Shown piece after piece: positions 1 to 8,963 of a stretch of DNA of 64,000 nucleotides. A program made the position numbers and the translations under genes. The number at the start of each line of letters is the position of its first letter. Positions within the stretch are counted from its first letter, which is position 1. The stretch is taken from positions 1-64,000 of the forward strand of contig ONDF01000002.1 in NCBI GenBank assembly GCA_900316525.1. The letters run 5' to 3'. The notes beneath the pieces were generated by a model. It searched no databases, was not told the origin of the DNA, and saw only the letters and a list, made by a program, of their open reading frames with translations. The stretch comes from an uncultured Bacteroidales bacterium (GTDB lineage: Bacteria; Bacteroidota; Bacteroidia; Bacteroidales; UBA932).

Positions 1-491
1 AGGTCGCTGTGGTCGCTCCAGGTGCCGGCGTAGTAGTAGTAATCGCCGATCTTGTGGATCTCCGCCGCGGCGGCGAAGCCCGCCTTCTCGCACCAGGTGC
101 CGGTCAGGTCGATGACATTGTAAGGGCCTTCCCACATCACCAGGTCCTTGCTGCGGTACTGACGGCCGCCGGAGGAGGTGAGGTAGTAGGTCTTGGTGAC
201 CGGATCCGGATAGATGAACGGATCGCTCATCGACAGGTCGTTGAAATGGACCGTGCGGATCTTGTTCATCTCTTCCCGCATCCGGCGCATGCGCTCGGCC
301 ATGCCGGTGGTGTCGCGGGGAGCGCCGGTGGCCATGCCGCCGAAGTTCTTCTGGCCGGGGTCGGCCAGCGGAGCCTGCTCGCCGGGTTCGATCTTGACCG
401 GCTCGGCCTCCACCGGAGCCGGGGCGTTGTTGCCGCAGGACGCAAGCGCGAGCGCTGCGAGGGCAACGAGGGATAAGTTCTTGATTTTCAT
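1..491 (-). CDS. GH43-like lipoprotein, 3' part outside window
   Basis: Only the N-terminal 163 codons are present; the gene runs off the left edge. The start is the ATG complementary to 489-491. A lipoprotein signal ends at Cys20 (LALASC), followed by a low-complexity acidic linker to about residue 55. The segment SDPFIYPDPVTKTYYLTSSG resembles the first blade of a five-bladed beta-propeller of family GH43, with the Asp of SDPF in the place of the usual general base. It lies 25 bp downstream of susD on the same strand and so is probably the first enzyme of the SusCD locus. Substrate cannot be told. The GH43 call rests on one blade only. Confidence 0.6.
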   Translation of the reverse strand, partial: MKIKNLSLVALAALALASCGNNAPAPVEAEPVKIEPGEQAPLADPGQKNFGGMATGAPRDTTGMAERMRRMREEMNKIRTVHFNDLSMSDPFIYPDPVTKTYYLTSSGGRQYRSKDLVMWEGPYNVIDLTGTWCEKAGFAAAAEIHKIGDYYYYAGTWSDHSD

Positions 492-516
492 GTCTCTAAA
501 TTATTAAGTTCGCTTA

Positions 517-2157
517 TTACCAGCCGGGATTCTGCTTGAGGTTGGGATTGGCGGAAATCTGCTCGAAGGGGAACGGAAGGAATTCGTACTTGTCCTGCCA
601 GCCCTTGCCTTTGCCTTCTTCCACGACGACATCCCACTCCGTGGTGCCCGGCTTGTAGCCGAAGAACTTGTACAGCTTCTTGCCCTTGTTCGCAAGCGCC
701 GTAGGCGCGTCGCCCCAGCGGACCAGGTCGAAGAAGCGCTCCTGCTCACAGAAGAGTTCGGCGCGGCGCTCGTCCTTGATGTCCTGGTAGGTCATGGAGG
801 CAAGCTCGGGGATCTGGGCGCGGCGGCGGACCTCGTTCAGGGCCTTCAGGCCGCTCTTGTCGGCGTCATTGTCCACGAGGAACTTGGCCTCGGCGTACAT
901 CAGCAGCACTTCCGCATAGCGGAGCATGGGGGTATTGGCCTTATACCATTTCCAGAAGGGAGGGCTGGTTCCCTCATAAGCCTCGCTGAGCCATCCAAGG
1001 CCCCGGAAGGTGAAGTAACCGGCATTGTGGTAGATGACCTGGTTTTCCTTGACACCGGGCGTTACGCCAGGGGCGTAATCCATGGCCAGCACCTGCTCGT
1101 AGGTGTGGATCGTGGACTTGAAGCGCGGCTTCTCGATACCGCCTTCATGGGCCGCCAGGAATTCGCCGAACTCCTTGGACACGGCGTTCCAGCCCCAGCC
1201 GCCGAAGAAATCCTTCGGGAGAGCGAGACCGCTGGGCCAGCCGGTCCACGTGTGGCGAAGGTCGTTCGACGGGTCGCCGGGGAAACCGTCATTGTCACCG
1301 GAATTGTGCTCGAAAAGGTATTCCTCGCAGAAGTCGCCCGCCTGGCGCTCGATGATGAACATGTCGGAGACGAGGCCGTAGAGACCAGAGTCGATCACGG
1401 TCTTGAGGTCCTTGACCGCCTCAGCCAGCACTTCCTTGTCGTTGAACCGCTGCCCGTACCAGAGGCCCACCTTGCCCCGATAGGCAAGCGCCGCGTGCTT
1501 GGAGATACGGCCGCCGAAAGCTGCCTGCTGGCCCTTGCCGCCGATGGCGGGCAGCTGGTCGGCGGCCTCCTTCATCTGCGCGAGGATCCACTTGATGGAG
1601 TCCTCGGTCGGGTTGTTGGACTGGTTGTATTCCTCCTGGGAGAGCAGATGGTCCGGGAGCGGCGGGGTGCCCCACCAGCGGACGGCGTCGAACATCGCCA
1701 GCGCACGGAGGAAGTTGGCTTCCGCCTTGACGCGGTTGATGCGGGCGTCGTTCGTCTCCGGAATCTTCTCCAGGATCAGGTTGCAATGGTACATGACGCT
1801 GTAGACGCCCTTATAGACAATCTTCGGGGCGAAGTCGGCGGAGGTGACGTTGTAGCTGCCGGCCTCCTGGTACTGGTTCGTGGCATCCGAGAAGGAGCCG
1901 CCGCCCGGATAATGGTCGTCGTCGAGGCAATTCAGGAAGAGGATCTTTTCGATGCCGTTGACGCAGGTGACGTCACGGCCGCCCCAGTACAGATGGTAAA
2001 CGCTGCCGATCAGGGCCTCCGCATCTTCCGCGGTTGCATTCGTGTAGAAATCCTCGGTGGACAGGACGCTCTTCTGGGGAATGTCGAGGTTCTTCTCACA
2101 GGAGCCGGCCGCCAGGACAAGCGCAGCGATCGAAAGGGCTGTATATATTCTTTTCAT
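517..2157 (-). CDS. SusD/RagB-family glycan-binding lipoprotein
   Basis: A 546-residue surface lipoprotein of the SusD/RagB family, which caps its SusC partner and captures oligosaccharides at the cell surface. The signal peptide ends in LAAGSC with the lipidated Cys at residue 20. The TPR-rich N-terminal part (for example NFLRALAMFDAVRWWGTPPL near residue 145) and the C-terminal block PMLRYAEVLLMYAEAKF followed by LNEVRRRA and DERRAELFCEQERFFDLVRW are hallmark SusD motifs. Length is normal for the family. It lies 12 bp downstream of the susC-like gene, so the two are cotranscribed. The bound glycan cannot be inferred from sequence alone. Confidence 0.95.
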   Translation of the reverse strand: MKRIYTALSIAALVLAAGSCEKNLDIPQKSVLSTEDFYTNATAEDAEALIGSVYHLYWGGRDVTCVNGIEKILFLNCLDDDHYPGGGSFSDATNQYQEAGSYNVTSADFAPKIVYKGVYSVMYHCNLILEKIPETNDARINRVKAEANFLRALAMFDAVRWWGTPPLPDHLLSQEEYNQSNNPTEDSIKWILAQMKEAADQLPAIGGKGQQAAFGGRISKHAALAYRGKVGLWYGQRFNDKEVLAEAVKDLKTVIDSGLYGLVSDMFIIERQAGDFCEEYLFEHNSGDNDGFPGDPSNDLRHTWTGWPSGLALPKDFFGGWGWNAVSKEFGEFLAAHEGGIEKPRFKSTIHTYEQVLAMDYAPGVTPGVKENQVIYHNAGYFTFRGLGWLSEAYEGTSPPFWKWYKANTPMLRYAEVLLMYAEAKFLVDNDADKSGLKALNEVRRRAQIPELASMTYQDIKDERRAELFCEQERFFDLVRWGDAPTALANKGKKLYKFFGYKPGTTEWDVVVEEGKGKGWQDKYEFLPFPFEQISANPNLKQNPGW

Positions 2158-2169
2158 GACTGTACAGTA

Positions 2170-5100
2170 TTAGAAGGAAACATTGACACCAAAGACCAGT
2201 TTCTTGGAAATCGGGTAAGAACCGTAGTCGACGCCCAGACCGGAGGCGGAGGAGCCGGCATGGCTGGTCTCCGGATCGAGGCCCGGATACTTCGTGAACG
2301 TGAACCAGTCATCCAGGGAAACATAGGCGCGGAGGGAGCTCATCGCAATCTTCTTGACGATCCTGCGCGGCAGGGTGTAACCCAGCTGGATCTGCTTGAT
2401 CTTGAAGAAGGAGGCGTCATAGACACGCAGGTTGGAGCAACGGTAGAACTTGTCGCTGCTGTCCGGCTTCGGATACTTGTAACCGGTGGAGGAGGCACTC
2501 TTCCAGGCGTCCGAATAGAAAATCTTGAGCGTGTTCTGCTGCAGCGCGTCGGCGCGGGTCACCGCGTAGAGCAGTTCGGCGCCCTGGGAACCGGCGCCCA
2601 GCACCAGCAGGTCGAATCCCTTCCAGCCCATGTTGAGCGTAACGCCGTACGTGAAATCAGGAATGCCGCTGCCGGCGAAATCCCGGTCGTCCGGCGTGAT
2701 CGCGTTGTCATTGTTGAAATCCTTGTACACGGCGGCGCCGGTCTTCGGATCGATATGGTCCACCATGAAGGTGCGCAGGTACCACAGCGGATAGCCTTCC
2801 TCGAAGTAGGTCACGTCATAGGAGCTCCAGATCTTCTGGCCCGGGACGCGGTCCTTGGAAGTGCCCTTCACGACCTTGTTGTGGACCGTGGAGAGGTTTC
2901 CGCTGATGCCGTAGTTGAAGTCGCCGATGGTGTCTTTCCAGCCCAGCTCGAACTCAGTACCATGGTTGTTCACGAGACCGGCGTTGACATAGACCGTTTC
3001 AGCGCCCGTGTTGGCCGGAGCCGTCGTGCTGGTGAGCAGGTCGTGCGTATTCTTGTTGTACCAGTCCACGGAGAAGGTGAGCCGCTCGCTGAACATGCGC
3101 AGGTCCATACCCACATCCACCTGGCGGGAAGTCTCCCACTTGATGTTCGGGTTCGGCAGGACCTTGGAAGGACGGACGCCCACGATGAACGTGCCGTTCA
3201 GGTTGTAACCATAGTTCTTGTTGGTTTCCAGGGAGGAAGCGTACTGATACGCGCCCAGGGCATTGACATTACCGTTCACACCCCAGGAAGCGCGCAGCTT
3301 GAGGAAAGAGAGGTTCAGCGCCTGCTTGACACCCTGCATGAAGGGCTCGTTGCTGACGGTCCAACCGGCGGAGACGGACGGGAAGTAACCCCATCTGTGG
3401 TTCTTGTCCAGCTTGGAGCTGTCATAGGCGTCGGCGCGGAAGTTGGCCTGGACGAAATACTTGTTCGCATAGGACCAGCCGAGACGGCCGAAGTAGGACA
3501 TGTTGGCCCGGACCTCCGGCTGACCGCCGATCGACATGTTCGCGTTGTTCACGGCGTTGTCGAGGTAGCGGAAATTGGGATCGTCGCTGGAGAGGACGTA
3601 GGCGGTGCCGCGGAGATTGTCCGTGTTGGTCTGCTGGTAGGACATACCCGCCATCGCCGTGAGCTCGTGCTTGCCGAACGCCTTGGTGTAGTTGGCGAAG
3701 TTCTCCCACTGATAGTACAGGCGGTCGTTCGTCGAGCCCGAGATGGACATGGCCTGGTTGGTCTTCGAGCTGATGTACACCTCATGGTTGTAGGTGTTGG
3801 TGTGGCTGTAGCCGCCCTGGAAGCCGAAGCGGGAGGTGATGACCAGTCCCGGGACCGGGGTGAAATTCGCATAGGCGGTACCCCGCGTACGGAAGCTCTG
3901 CGTCTCGGTGTCCGAGCGGTCCAGGATGGCCTGCGGGTGCCACATGTAGCTCGTCTCGTTGAACGCGGAAATACCATAGACATGACCGTTGGGATCGCGG
4001 GGGATCCTGTCGTTGATCATCGCCTGCACGCGGGAAGGGATGGCGTTGTCGTCATAGATGTACGGCGTAGTAGGATCGTGGACGAACATGGCGCCCATGA
4101 CGGACTCGGAGATGGAAGAGCTCTCGGAAACGGCCCGGCGCAGGCTCCGGTCGATGGTGGCATTCACGCCGACGGTCAGCCAGTCCTTGACCTTGTATTC
4201 CGCATTGATCTGGCCGACAAGGCGCTGGAAGATATCCTTGTCGCCCTTGACGATACCATCATTATCGGTATAGGAGAGGGAAGTGTAGAATCTAGCCCGG
4301 TCGTTGCCGCCTTCCACGCCCACGGTGTGACGGGTCTGGTGGCCGGTTTCGAGCATGTAGTCCGTCCATTTGGTGTCGGTCTTGCCGTCGTAGCCGAAAC
4401 CGTCCTGGGTCGCGGCGCCGGCGAGGATCATGTAGTCCATGTACTCCTTCGCGTTCATCATCTCGGGCAGGTGCGCGACATTCTGGATGGAGTGCTGGAA
4501 ATTGTAGAAGACGCGGCCGGAACCCTTCTGGCCCGACTTCGTCGTGACAAGCACGACACCGTTACCGGCCTCGACGCCATAGATGGCGGCGGAGGCGGCG
4601 TCCTTCAGGATTTCAATGGAGGCGATGGACTCCGGATCCAGGTAGCTGATATCATTGACCTTGAGGCCGTCCACGATCATCAGCGGAGAGGTCCTCGAGT
4701 TCGAGGAATAACCGCGGATCTGGATGGAGGAGGAGGCGCCCGGAGCGCCGGAGGCGTTCACGATCTGGACGCCGGCCGCCTTGCCCTGGAGGGCCTGGGC
4801 GACATCGGTCGTGGTGCGGTTCTCGAGGTCGGACTCCTTCACGGAAGCGATGGCGCCCGTAACGTCGCTCTTGCGCTGGACGCCGTAACCGATGACGACG
4901 GTCTCTTCCAGGAATTCCGTGTCTTCCGCCAGGACGACGTCGATGACGGAACGTCCGGCACGAGCGACCGTCTGCGTCGCGTAACCGACACAGGAGTAGA
5001 TGAGGGAGGCGTTGGACGGAACACTGATCGAATAGTTTCCACCCAAATCCGTTTGCGTACCAACAGTCTGGTTACCGCTGAGCATGACCGTGGCTCCGAT

Positions 5101-5226
5101 GACAGGCTCGCCACGCGAATCTGTGACTTTTCCCTTGACCGTGACGTTCTGGGCGAAGGTTTCCGCCCCGGAAACGATCAACAGCCCTGCGAGAAAAAGG
5201 CAGCGAATGGTGTTGAAGACTTTCAT
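2170..5226 (-). CDS. SusC/RagA-family TonB-dependent outer-membrane transporter
   Basis: A 1018-residue TonB-dependent glycan importer. After a signal peptide (residues 1-25, ending ETFAQ) comes a carboxypeptidase-D-like regulatory domain at about 28-105 (VTVKGKVTDSRGEPVIGATV). The plug follows at about 115-235, with the SusC signature motifs VVIGYGVQRKSDVTGAI, IQIRGYSS and PLMIVDGL. The remainder is a 22-strand-type barrel ending in an aromatic residue (LVFGVNVSF). It heads a minus-strand operon with susD and the GH43-like gene. The divergent propeller-AraC regulator starts 108 bp away and is the likely controller. No anti-sigma-interacting N-terminal extension is seen, which agrees with control by a propeller-type sensor rather than an ECF sigma pair. 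Confidence 0.95.
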   Translation of the reverse strand: MKVFNTIRCLFLAGLLIVSGAETFAQNVTVKGKVTDSRGEPVIGATVMLSGNQTVGTQTDLGGNYSISVPSNASLIYSCVGYATQTVARAGRSVIDVVLAEDTEFLEETVVIGYGVQRKSDVTGAIASVKESDLENRTTTDVAQALQGKAAGVQIVNASGAPGASSSIQIRGYSSNSRTSPLMIVDGLKVNDISYLDPESIASIEILKDAASAAIYGVEAGNGVVLVTTKSGQKGSGRVFYNFQHSIQNVAHLPEMMNAKEYMDYMILAGAATQDGFGYDGKTDTKWTDYMLETGHQTRHTVGVEGGNDRARFYTSLSYTDNDGIVKGDKDIFQRLVGQINAEYKVKDWLTVGVNATIDRSLRRAVSESSSISESVMGAMFVHDPTTPYIYDDNAIPSRVQAMINDRIPRDPNGHVYGISAFNETSYMWHPQAILDRSDTETQSFRTRGTAYANFTPVPGLVITSRFGFQGGYSHTNTYNHEVYISSKTNQAMSISGSTNDRLYYQWENFANYTKAFGKHELTAMAGMSYQQTNTDNLRGTAYVLSSDDPNFRYLDNAVNNANMSIGGQPEVRANMSYFGRLGWSYANKYFVQANFRADAYDSSKLDKNHRWGYFPSVSAGWTVSNEPFMQGVKQALNLSFLKLRASWGVNGNVNALGAYQYASSLETNKNYGYNLNGTFIVGVRPSKVLPNPNIKWETSRQVDVGMDLRMFSERLTFSVDWYNKNTHDLLTSTTAPANTGAETVYVNAGLVNNHGTEFELGWKDTIGDFNYGISGNLSTVHNKVVKGTSKDRVPGQKIWSSYDVTYFEEGYPLWYLRTFMVDHIDPKTGAAVYKDFNNDNAITPDDRDFAGSGIPDFTYGVTLNMGWKGFDLLVLGAGSQGAELLYAVTRADALQQNTLKIFYSDAWKSASSTGYKYPKPDSSDKFYRCSNLRVYDASFFKIKQIQLGYTLPRRIVKKIAMSSLRAYVSLDDWFTFTKYPGLDPETSHAGSSASGLGVDYGSYPISKKLVFGVNVSF

Positions 5227-5287
5227 AAAAGTAACGTTATTAGAAGTGTTGATGTTGATTTTTCTTGGTTAGTCTTGCTCGTTTTTG

Positions 5288-5295
5288 CAAAATTA
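5288..5295 (-). promoter_or_regulatory. -7 type promoter box for susC operon
   Basis: TAATTTTG on the minus strand fits the Bacteroidota consensus TAnnTTTG. It lies 61 bp upstream of the susC start, facing it. Confidence 0.5.
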
Positions 5296-5297
5296 AG

Positions 5298-5305
5298 CAT
5301 CTTTG
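5298..5305 (+). promoter_or_regulatory. -7 type promoter box for propeller-AraC regulator
   Basis: CATCTTTG, one mismatch to TAnnTTTG, 29 bp upstream of the chosen ATG at 5335. It is nearly back to back with the susC promoter box, so the regulator and its probable target share one control region. Confidence 0.45.
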
Positions 5306-5334
5306 CGGTGGGTCTTGTGGACAAAAAAAATGAT

Positions 5335-8268
5335 ATGGTAGACATTTTAAAAAAGCGGGTGGATTTTTTATTGACAATTTTTTCCTGCCTGATTCTTCTT
5401 CCGGGAAGGCTCCAGGCCGAAACGGCCGCGGAAGACTACATCGTCATCAACCGGCTGACCCGGCAGAACGGACTTCCGGACCAGGATGTCAACAGAATCT
5501 ACTTCGACAGCAAGGGATACGCCTGGATCAGCACGTTCGGCGGAGGGCTGGTCCGGTACGACGGAGATTCCTTCATCAAGTACACCGCGAAGACGGATCC
5601 GGCGTTCATCAACGACTTCGTCAACCAGTGCAGTGAAGACGGATACGGGAGGCTGTGGATCCCCACGGCGGGCGGGATGAACATCCTGGACCTGAAGTCG
5701 CTGGCCCTGGTCGATTCGTTTCCCGGGATGTCCCGCGCCTGGCAGCGCTCCCACTCCCCCGGAGACGTGAACCGGGACGCCAACGGATGCATGTGGTTCG
5801 TGTCGGACGACGTCCTGTTCCGGGTGTCGTTTGCCGACGGGGGAAACCGGTTCCTGGTCGACTCGCTGCAATGCGAGGTCTCCAACGCCAGCCTGATGTC
5901 CCGGATCGAGGATGTGGAAGAGGACGGATCCGCGTGGCTTACCCTGGGCGGGCGCTTCTACAAGGTCCGGCACATCGCGGGCAAGGGACTGTCCCTGTCC
6001 GGAATCCTCCCGGGCATCGACATCGGGGAAGACAACAAGGCGACCGCCTACCTGCGCGCCGGGAACGATGTATGGGTCGGGACGCTGAAGGGGCTGTACC
6101 GGGCCAACATCGCCACCGGGAAGTATACCTGTTTCCAGCATGCGGAATCCGACCGACGCTCCCTGCCGAACGACGAAGTCACCGGACTGTGCCTCTCGCC
6201 GGAAGGGGAAGTGGTGGTCGGGACCTTGGGCGGCATCAGCATCTACAATGCGGCGGACCATTCGTTCGACACCTACGGCTCCCGCCCGAACGAATATGGA
6301 AACGCCCTGCTGCCGGGAGAAATGGTGCGGAGCCTCGTCGTCCGGGACAGCCAGGTCTGGGTCGGGCTCGAGGCGGAAGGGCTGGCCATCATCCAGCGGA
6401 AACCGCTCCAGATCACGAATCTGTCCCACATCGAGAGCACGTCGGCCCCCATCCCGTCCACGCCGGTCCGGGCCATGCACATCGACAGCAAAGGGGTCCT
6501 GTGGCTGGCAACGACCGGCTATGGCCTGTGCCGGCAGGTCGGCGACCTGGTGTTCCGCAACTACAACACGAAGAATTCCACGATTCCCGACAATTCGGTC
6601 ACGGCCTTCTGCGAGGACCGGCAGGGCCGGCTCTGGTTCGGTTCCGTGACCGGCCATCTGAACTACATCCCCGTGTCCGGACCCGACGTCATCCACACCC
6701 CGGAAGGGTCCCAGTCTGAAGCGGCCCGAAGCATCGACGTCGTTTTCGGGATGACGTACGATCCCGTCAACGACTATATCTGGATCACCGCCCACAACGG
6801 GCTGTACATCTACGACCTGCGGAAATCCTCCTACGTCCGCTATCCCGGAAAGACGACCGCCTTCTTCGGGGCCTGCATCGCCTCGGACCAGCTGTGGGTG
6901 AGCGGTTTCGACGGGCTGAGCGCCATCGACCTGAAAACGCTGGAATCCCGGCGGGTCGCGGAGCTGCCCGTCTGCATGGCGCTGGTTCCGGACGGGAACA
7001 CCCTCTGGGCCGGCACGTACGGGAGCGGCCTGTGCCGGGTGGACAATTGCCTGTCCGGAAAGCCGGACATCACGTATTATTCGGAAAAGGACGGGCTGGC
7101 GGACAACCAGGTCCAAAGCCTCCTGCTGGACGGCTATACCCTGTGGATCACGACCGAGAACGGCCTTTCCCGCCTGGACACGCAGGCCGGGGAGATGACC
7201 AGCTACGGCTTGCGGGACGGGCTGAACTCCATGGCCTTCTGCGAGAACAGTTCCTTGAAAAGCGAGGACGGGACCATCTACTTCGGCCAGAAAGAAGGGC
7301 TCAGCATCCTGCGCTCCAGCCACATCCGGCAGGAATACGGCAACAAGCCCGTGGTCGTCATCTCGGGATACTGGTCGAAAGGGACGTTCCACAACCTCCT
7401 GTTCACGGACACCGTCAACAAGGACGAGATGAATCTCGATTTCATCTTGAAATTCTCCGACCTGTCCTACTCCCCGGGGGCGGACCACCACTACGAAACC
7501 CGGATCCTGCCGCTGGACAAGGACTGGACGCCCGTCTTCGAGGACGACACCCATATCAAGTACGGACACATCCCGGGCGGGAAATACAAGATCCAGATCC
7601 GGGCCGTGGACAAGAACGGGAATGTCCTGTCCCAGGACGAAAAGACGCTGAACATCAAGCCCGTGCTGTACAACCGGTGGTGGTTCCGGCTGCTTGTCCT
7701 GCTGCTCGTCGCATTCCTCGCCTACCAGTTCGTGCGCCGGTATACGCGCTCCCTCAAGCGGAAAAAAGACCTGCTGCAGCAGGAAGTGGACCGGCAGACG
7801 AAGGAGCTGAAGGAAAAGAAGGAAGAACTGGAGCGGAAAGCGGAAGAGCTCTCGGAGCAAAATGCCCTCCTGCAAAAGCAGAACGAGATGATCGCCAGCC
7901 ACAACACGCTGCTGTCCAGCACGTTGTCTACCAAGGAAACCGACTTCTCCGCGATGCTCCTGGAGGCCATCCAGAAACTGTACAAGGATCCGGACCTCGA
8001 CGTCCATACGCTGGCCGAAGCGATGAAAATGAACCGCGGCATGCTGAACGAGAAGATCCAGAACGCGCTCGGGATGACCACCGCCCAGTTCATCCGGACC
8101 TATCGCCTGAACGTGGCGAAGGAAATGATCTGCAACGGCACGAACAAGGACATGAACATCTCCGAGATCGCCTACGAGGTCGGCTTCAACGACCCCAAGT
8201 ACTTCACCCGCTGCTTCACCAAGGAGTTCAACGCCACGCCGTCGGACCTGTTCAAGGAGAACAATTGA
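5335..8268 (+). CDS. Membrane one-component regulator: Reg_prop beta-propellers, Y_Y_Y, AraC DNA-binding domain
   Basis: About 977 residues from the ATG at 5335; the open frame extends much further upstream but only as antisense to susCD. A signal/anchor (LLTIFSCLILLPGRLQAE) precedes repeated propeller motifs typical of hybrid two-component sensors (GYAWISTFGGGLVRYDG, GLWLATTGYGLCR-type repeats). A Y_Y_Y-like Ig domain follows at about 690-765 (KYGHIPGGKYKIQIRAVD) and a transmembrane helix at about 780-800 (WWFRLLVLLLVAFLAYQFV). A charged coiled coil at about 805-860 leads to a C-terminal AraC HTH at about 885-977 (ISEIAYEVGFNDPKYFTRCF). The histidine kinase and receiver domains of a normal HTCS are absent: the coiled coil leads straight into the HTH. 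It is divergent from the SusCD locus and probably senses its oligosaccharide in the periplasm. Confidence 0.9.
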   Translation: MVDILKKRVDFLLTIFSCLILLPGRLQAETAAEDYIVINRLTRQNGLPDQDVNRIYFDSKGYAWISTFGGGLVRYDGDSFIKYTAKTDPAFINDFVNQCSEDGYGRLWIPTAGGMNILDLKSLALVDSFPGMSRAWQRSHSPGDVNRDANGCMWFVSDDVLFRVSFADGGNRFLVDSLQCEVSNASLMSRIEDVEEDGSAWLTLGGRFYKVRHIAGKGLSLSGILPGIDIGEDNKATAYLRAGNDVWVGTLKGLYRANIATGKYTCFQHAESDRRSLPNDEVTGLCLSPEGEVVVGTLGGISIYNAADHSFDTYGSRPNEYGNALLPGEMVRSLVVRDSQVWVGLEAEGLAIIQRKPLQITNLSHIESTSAPIPSTPVRAMHIDSKGVLWLATTGYGLCRQVGDLVFRNYNTKNSTIPDNSVTAFCEDRQGRLWFGSVTGHLNYIPVSGPDVIHTPEGSQSEAARSIDVVFGMTYDPVNDYIWITAHNGLYIYDLRKSSYVRYPGKTTAFFGACIASDQLWVSGFDGLSAIDLKTLESRRVAELPVCMALVPDGNTLWAGTYGSGLCRVDNCLSGKPDITYYSEKDGLADNQVQSLLLDGYTLWITTENGLSRLDTQAGEMTSYGLRDGLNSMAFCENSSLKSEDGTIYFGQKEGLSILRSSHIRQEYGNKPVVVISGYWSKGTFHNLLFTDTVNKDEMNLDFILKFSDLSYSPGADHHYETRILPLDKDWTPVFEDDTHIKYGHIPGGKYKIQIRAVDKNGNVLSQDEKTLNIKPVLYNRWWFRLLVLLLVAFLAYQFVRRYTRSLKRKKDLLQQEVDRQTKELKEKKEELERKAEELSEQNALLQKQNEMIASHNTLLSSTLSTKETDFSAMLLEAIQKLYKDPDLDVHTLAEAMKMNRGMLNEKIQNALGMTTAQFIRTYRLNVAKEMICNGTNKDMNISEIAYEVGFNDPKYFTRCFTKEFNATPSDLFKENN

Positions 8269-8288
8269 GAATCTGTCCGAAAAAAAAC

Positions 8289-8296
8289 TATCTTTG
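8289..8296 (+). promoter_or_regulatory. -7 type promoter box for mgtC-like gene
   Basis: A perfect TATCTTTG, 30 bp upstream of the ATG at 8327. Confidence 0.6.
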
Positions 8297-8326
8297 TACC
8301 TGAAACGGAATTAAATACGACCCGAT

Positions 8327-8959
8327 ATGTCACCTTTGCTTGATTTGTCCATCCGCGTGCTCGCGGCCGCCTTCGTCGGCGCAATCATCGGCTACGAGCG
8401 GGAAATCCGCGCCAAGGGCGCCGGCATGCGCACGCACGTGCTTGTCGCGCTGGGCTCCGCGCTGTTCATGATCGTTTCGCAGTTCGGCTTCGAAGGCGCC
8501 CCCCGGTTCGATGCGGCCCGTGTCGCGGCCGGCGTGGTGGGCGGCCTCGGTTTCCTCGGCGGCGGCATCATCATGAAGACCAAGAACCACGTGTCCGGCC
8601 TCACCACGGCCGCCGGCCTGTGGGTGACCGGTTCGCTGGGCCTGGCCCTGGGCTGCGGGATGTACGCGCTGAGCGGCATCTGCACCGTCCTCGTGCTCGT
8701 TTGCCTGGAAGTCCTGAACTCCAGCAGCATCAAGTTTGGAGACAAGGAAATCAACGCCGTGTTCTCCTCACCGGACCAGGAAGCCATCAAAGAAGCCCTT
8801 ACCAGCCTGGGACGCCGCGTCAAGGACTACTCGCTCTCCAAGCAGGAAAACGGCTACAAGCTCGAAGCCGTCCTGCACGTCCCCAAGAAGGAATACGGGG
8901 TGAATCTCATCAACACCCTCTCCTCCATCCCCGGCGTGCAGCTGGAGAGTTTCGACTGA
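8327..8959 (+). CDS. MgtC/SapB-family membrane protein
   Basis: A 210-residue inner-membrane protein. Residues 1-130 hold about four transmembrane helices with the family signatures AAFVGAIIGYEREI, GMRTHVLVALGSALFM and GGLGFLGGGIIMK...GLTTAAGLW. Residues 140-210 form a soluble ACT-like C-terminal domain (AIKEALTSLGRRVKDYSLS). MgtC proteins are linked to growth at low magnesium and acid, and in some species inhibit the F-type ATPase; the precise role here is unknown. It has its own promoter and converges on the Na/Pi transporter fusion with only 4 bp between stops. Confidence 0.9.
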   Translation: MSPLLDLSIRVLAAAFVGAIIGYEREIRAKGAGMRTHVLVALGSALFMIVSQFGFEGAPRFDAARVAAGVVGGLGFLGGGIIMKTKNHVSGLTTAAGLWVTGSLGLALGCGMYALSGICTVLVLVCLEVLNSSSIKFGDKEINAVFSSPDQEAIKEALTSLGRRVKDYSLSKQENGYKLEAVLHVPKKEYGVNLINTLSSIPGVQLESFD

Positions 8960-8963
8960 TTTC

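Noticed and set aside
1027..5334. Very long plus-strand open frame running antisense through susC and susD into the regulator gene
   Set aside because: SusC and SusD are certain on the minus strand. The antisense frame is open only because of high GC and codon bias; the real regulator starts at the ATG at 5335, where the signal/anchor begins.
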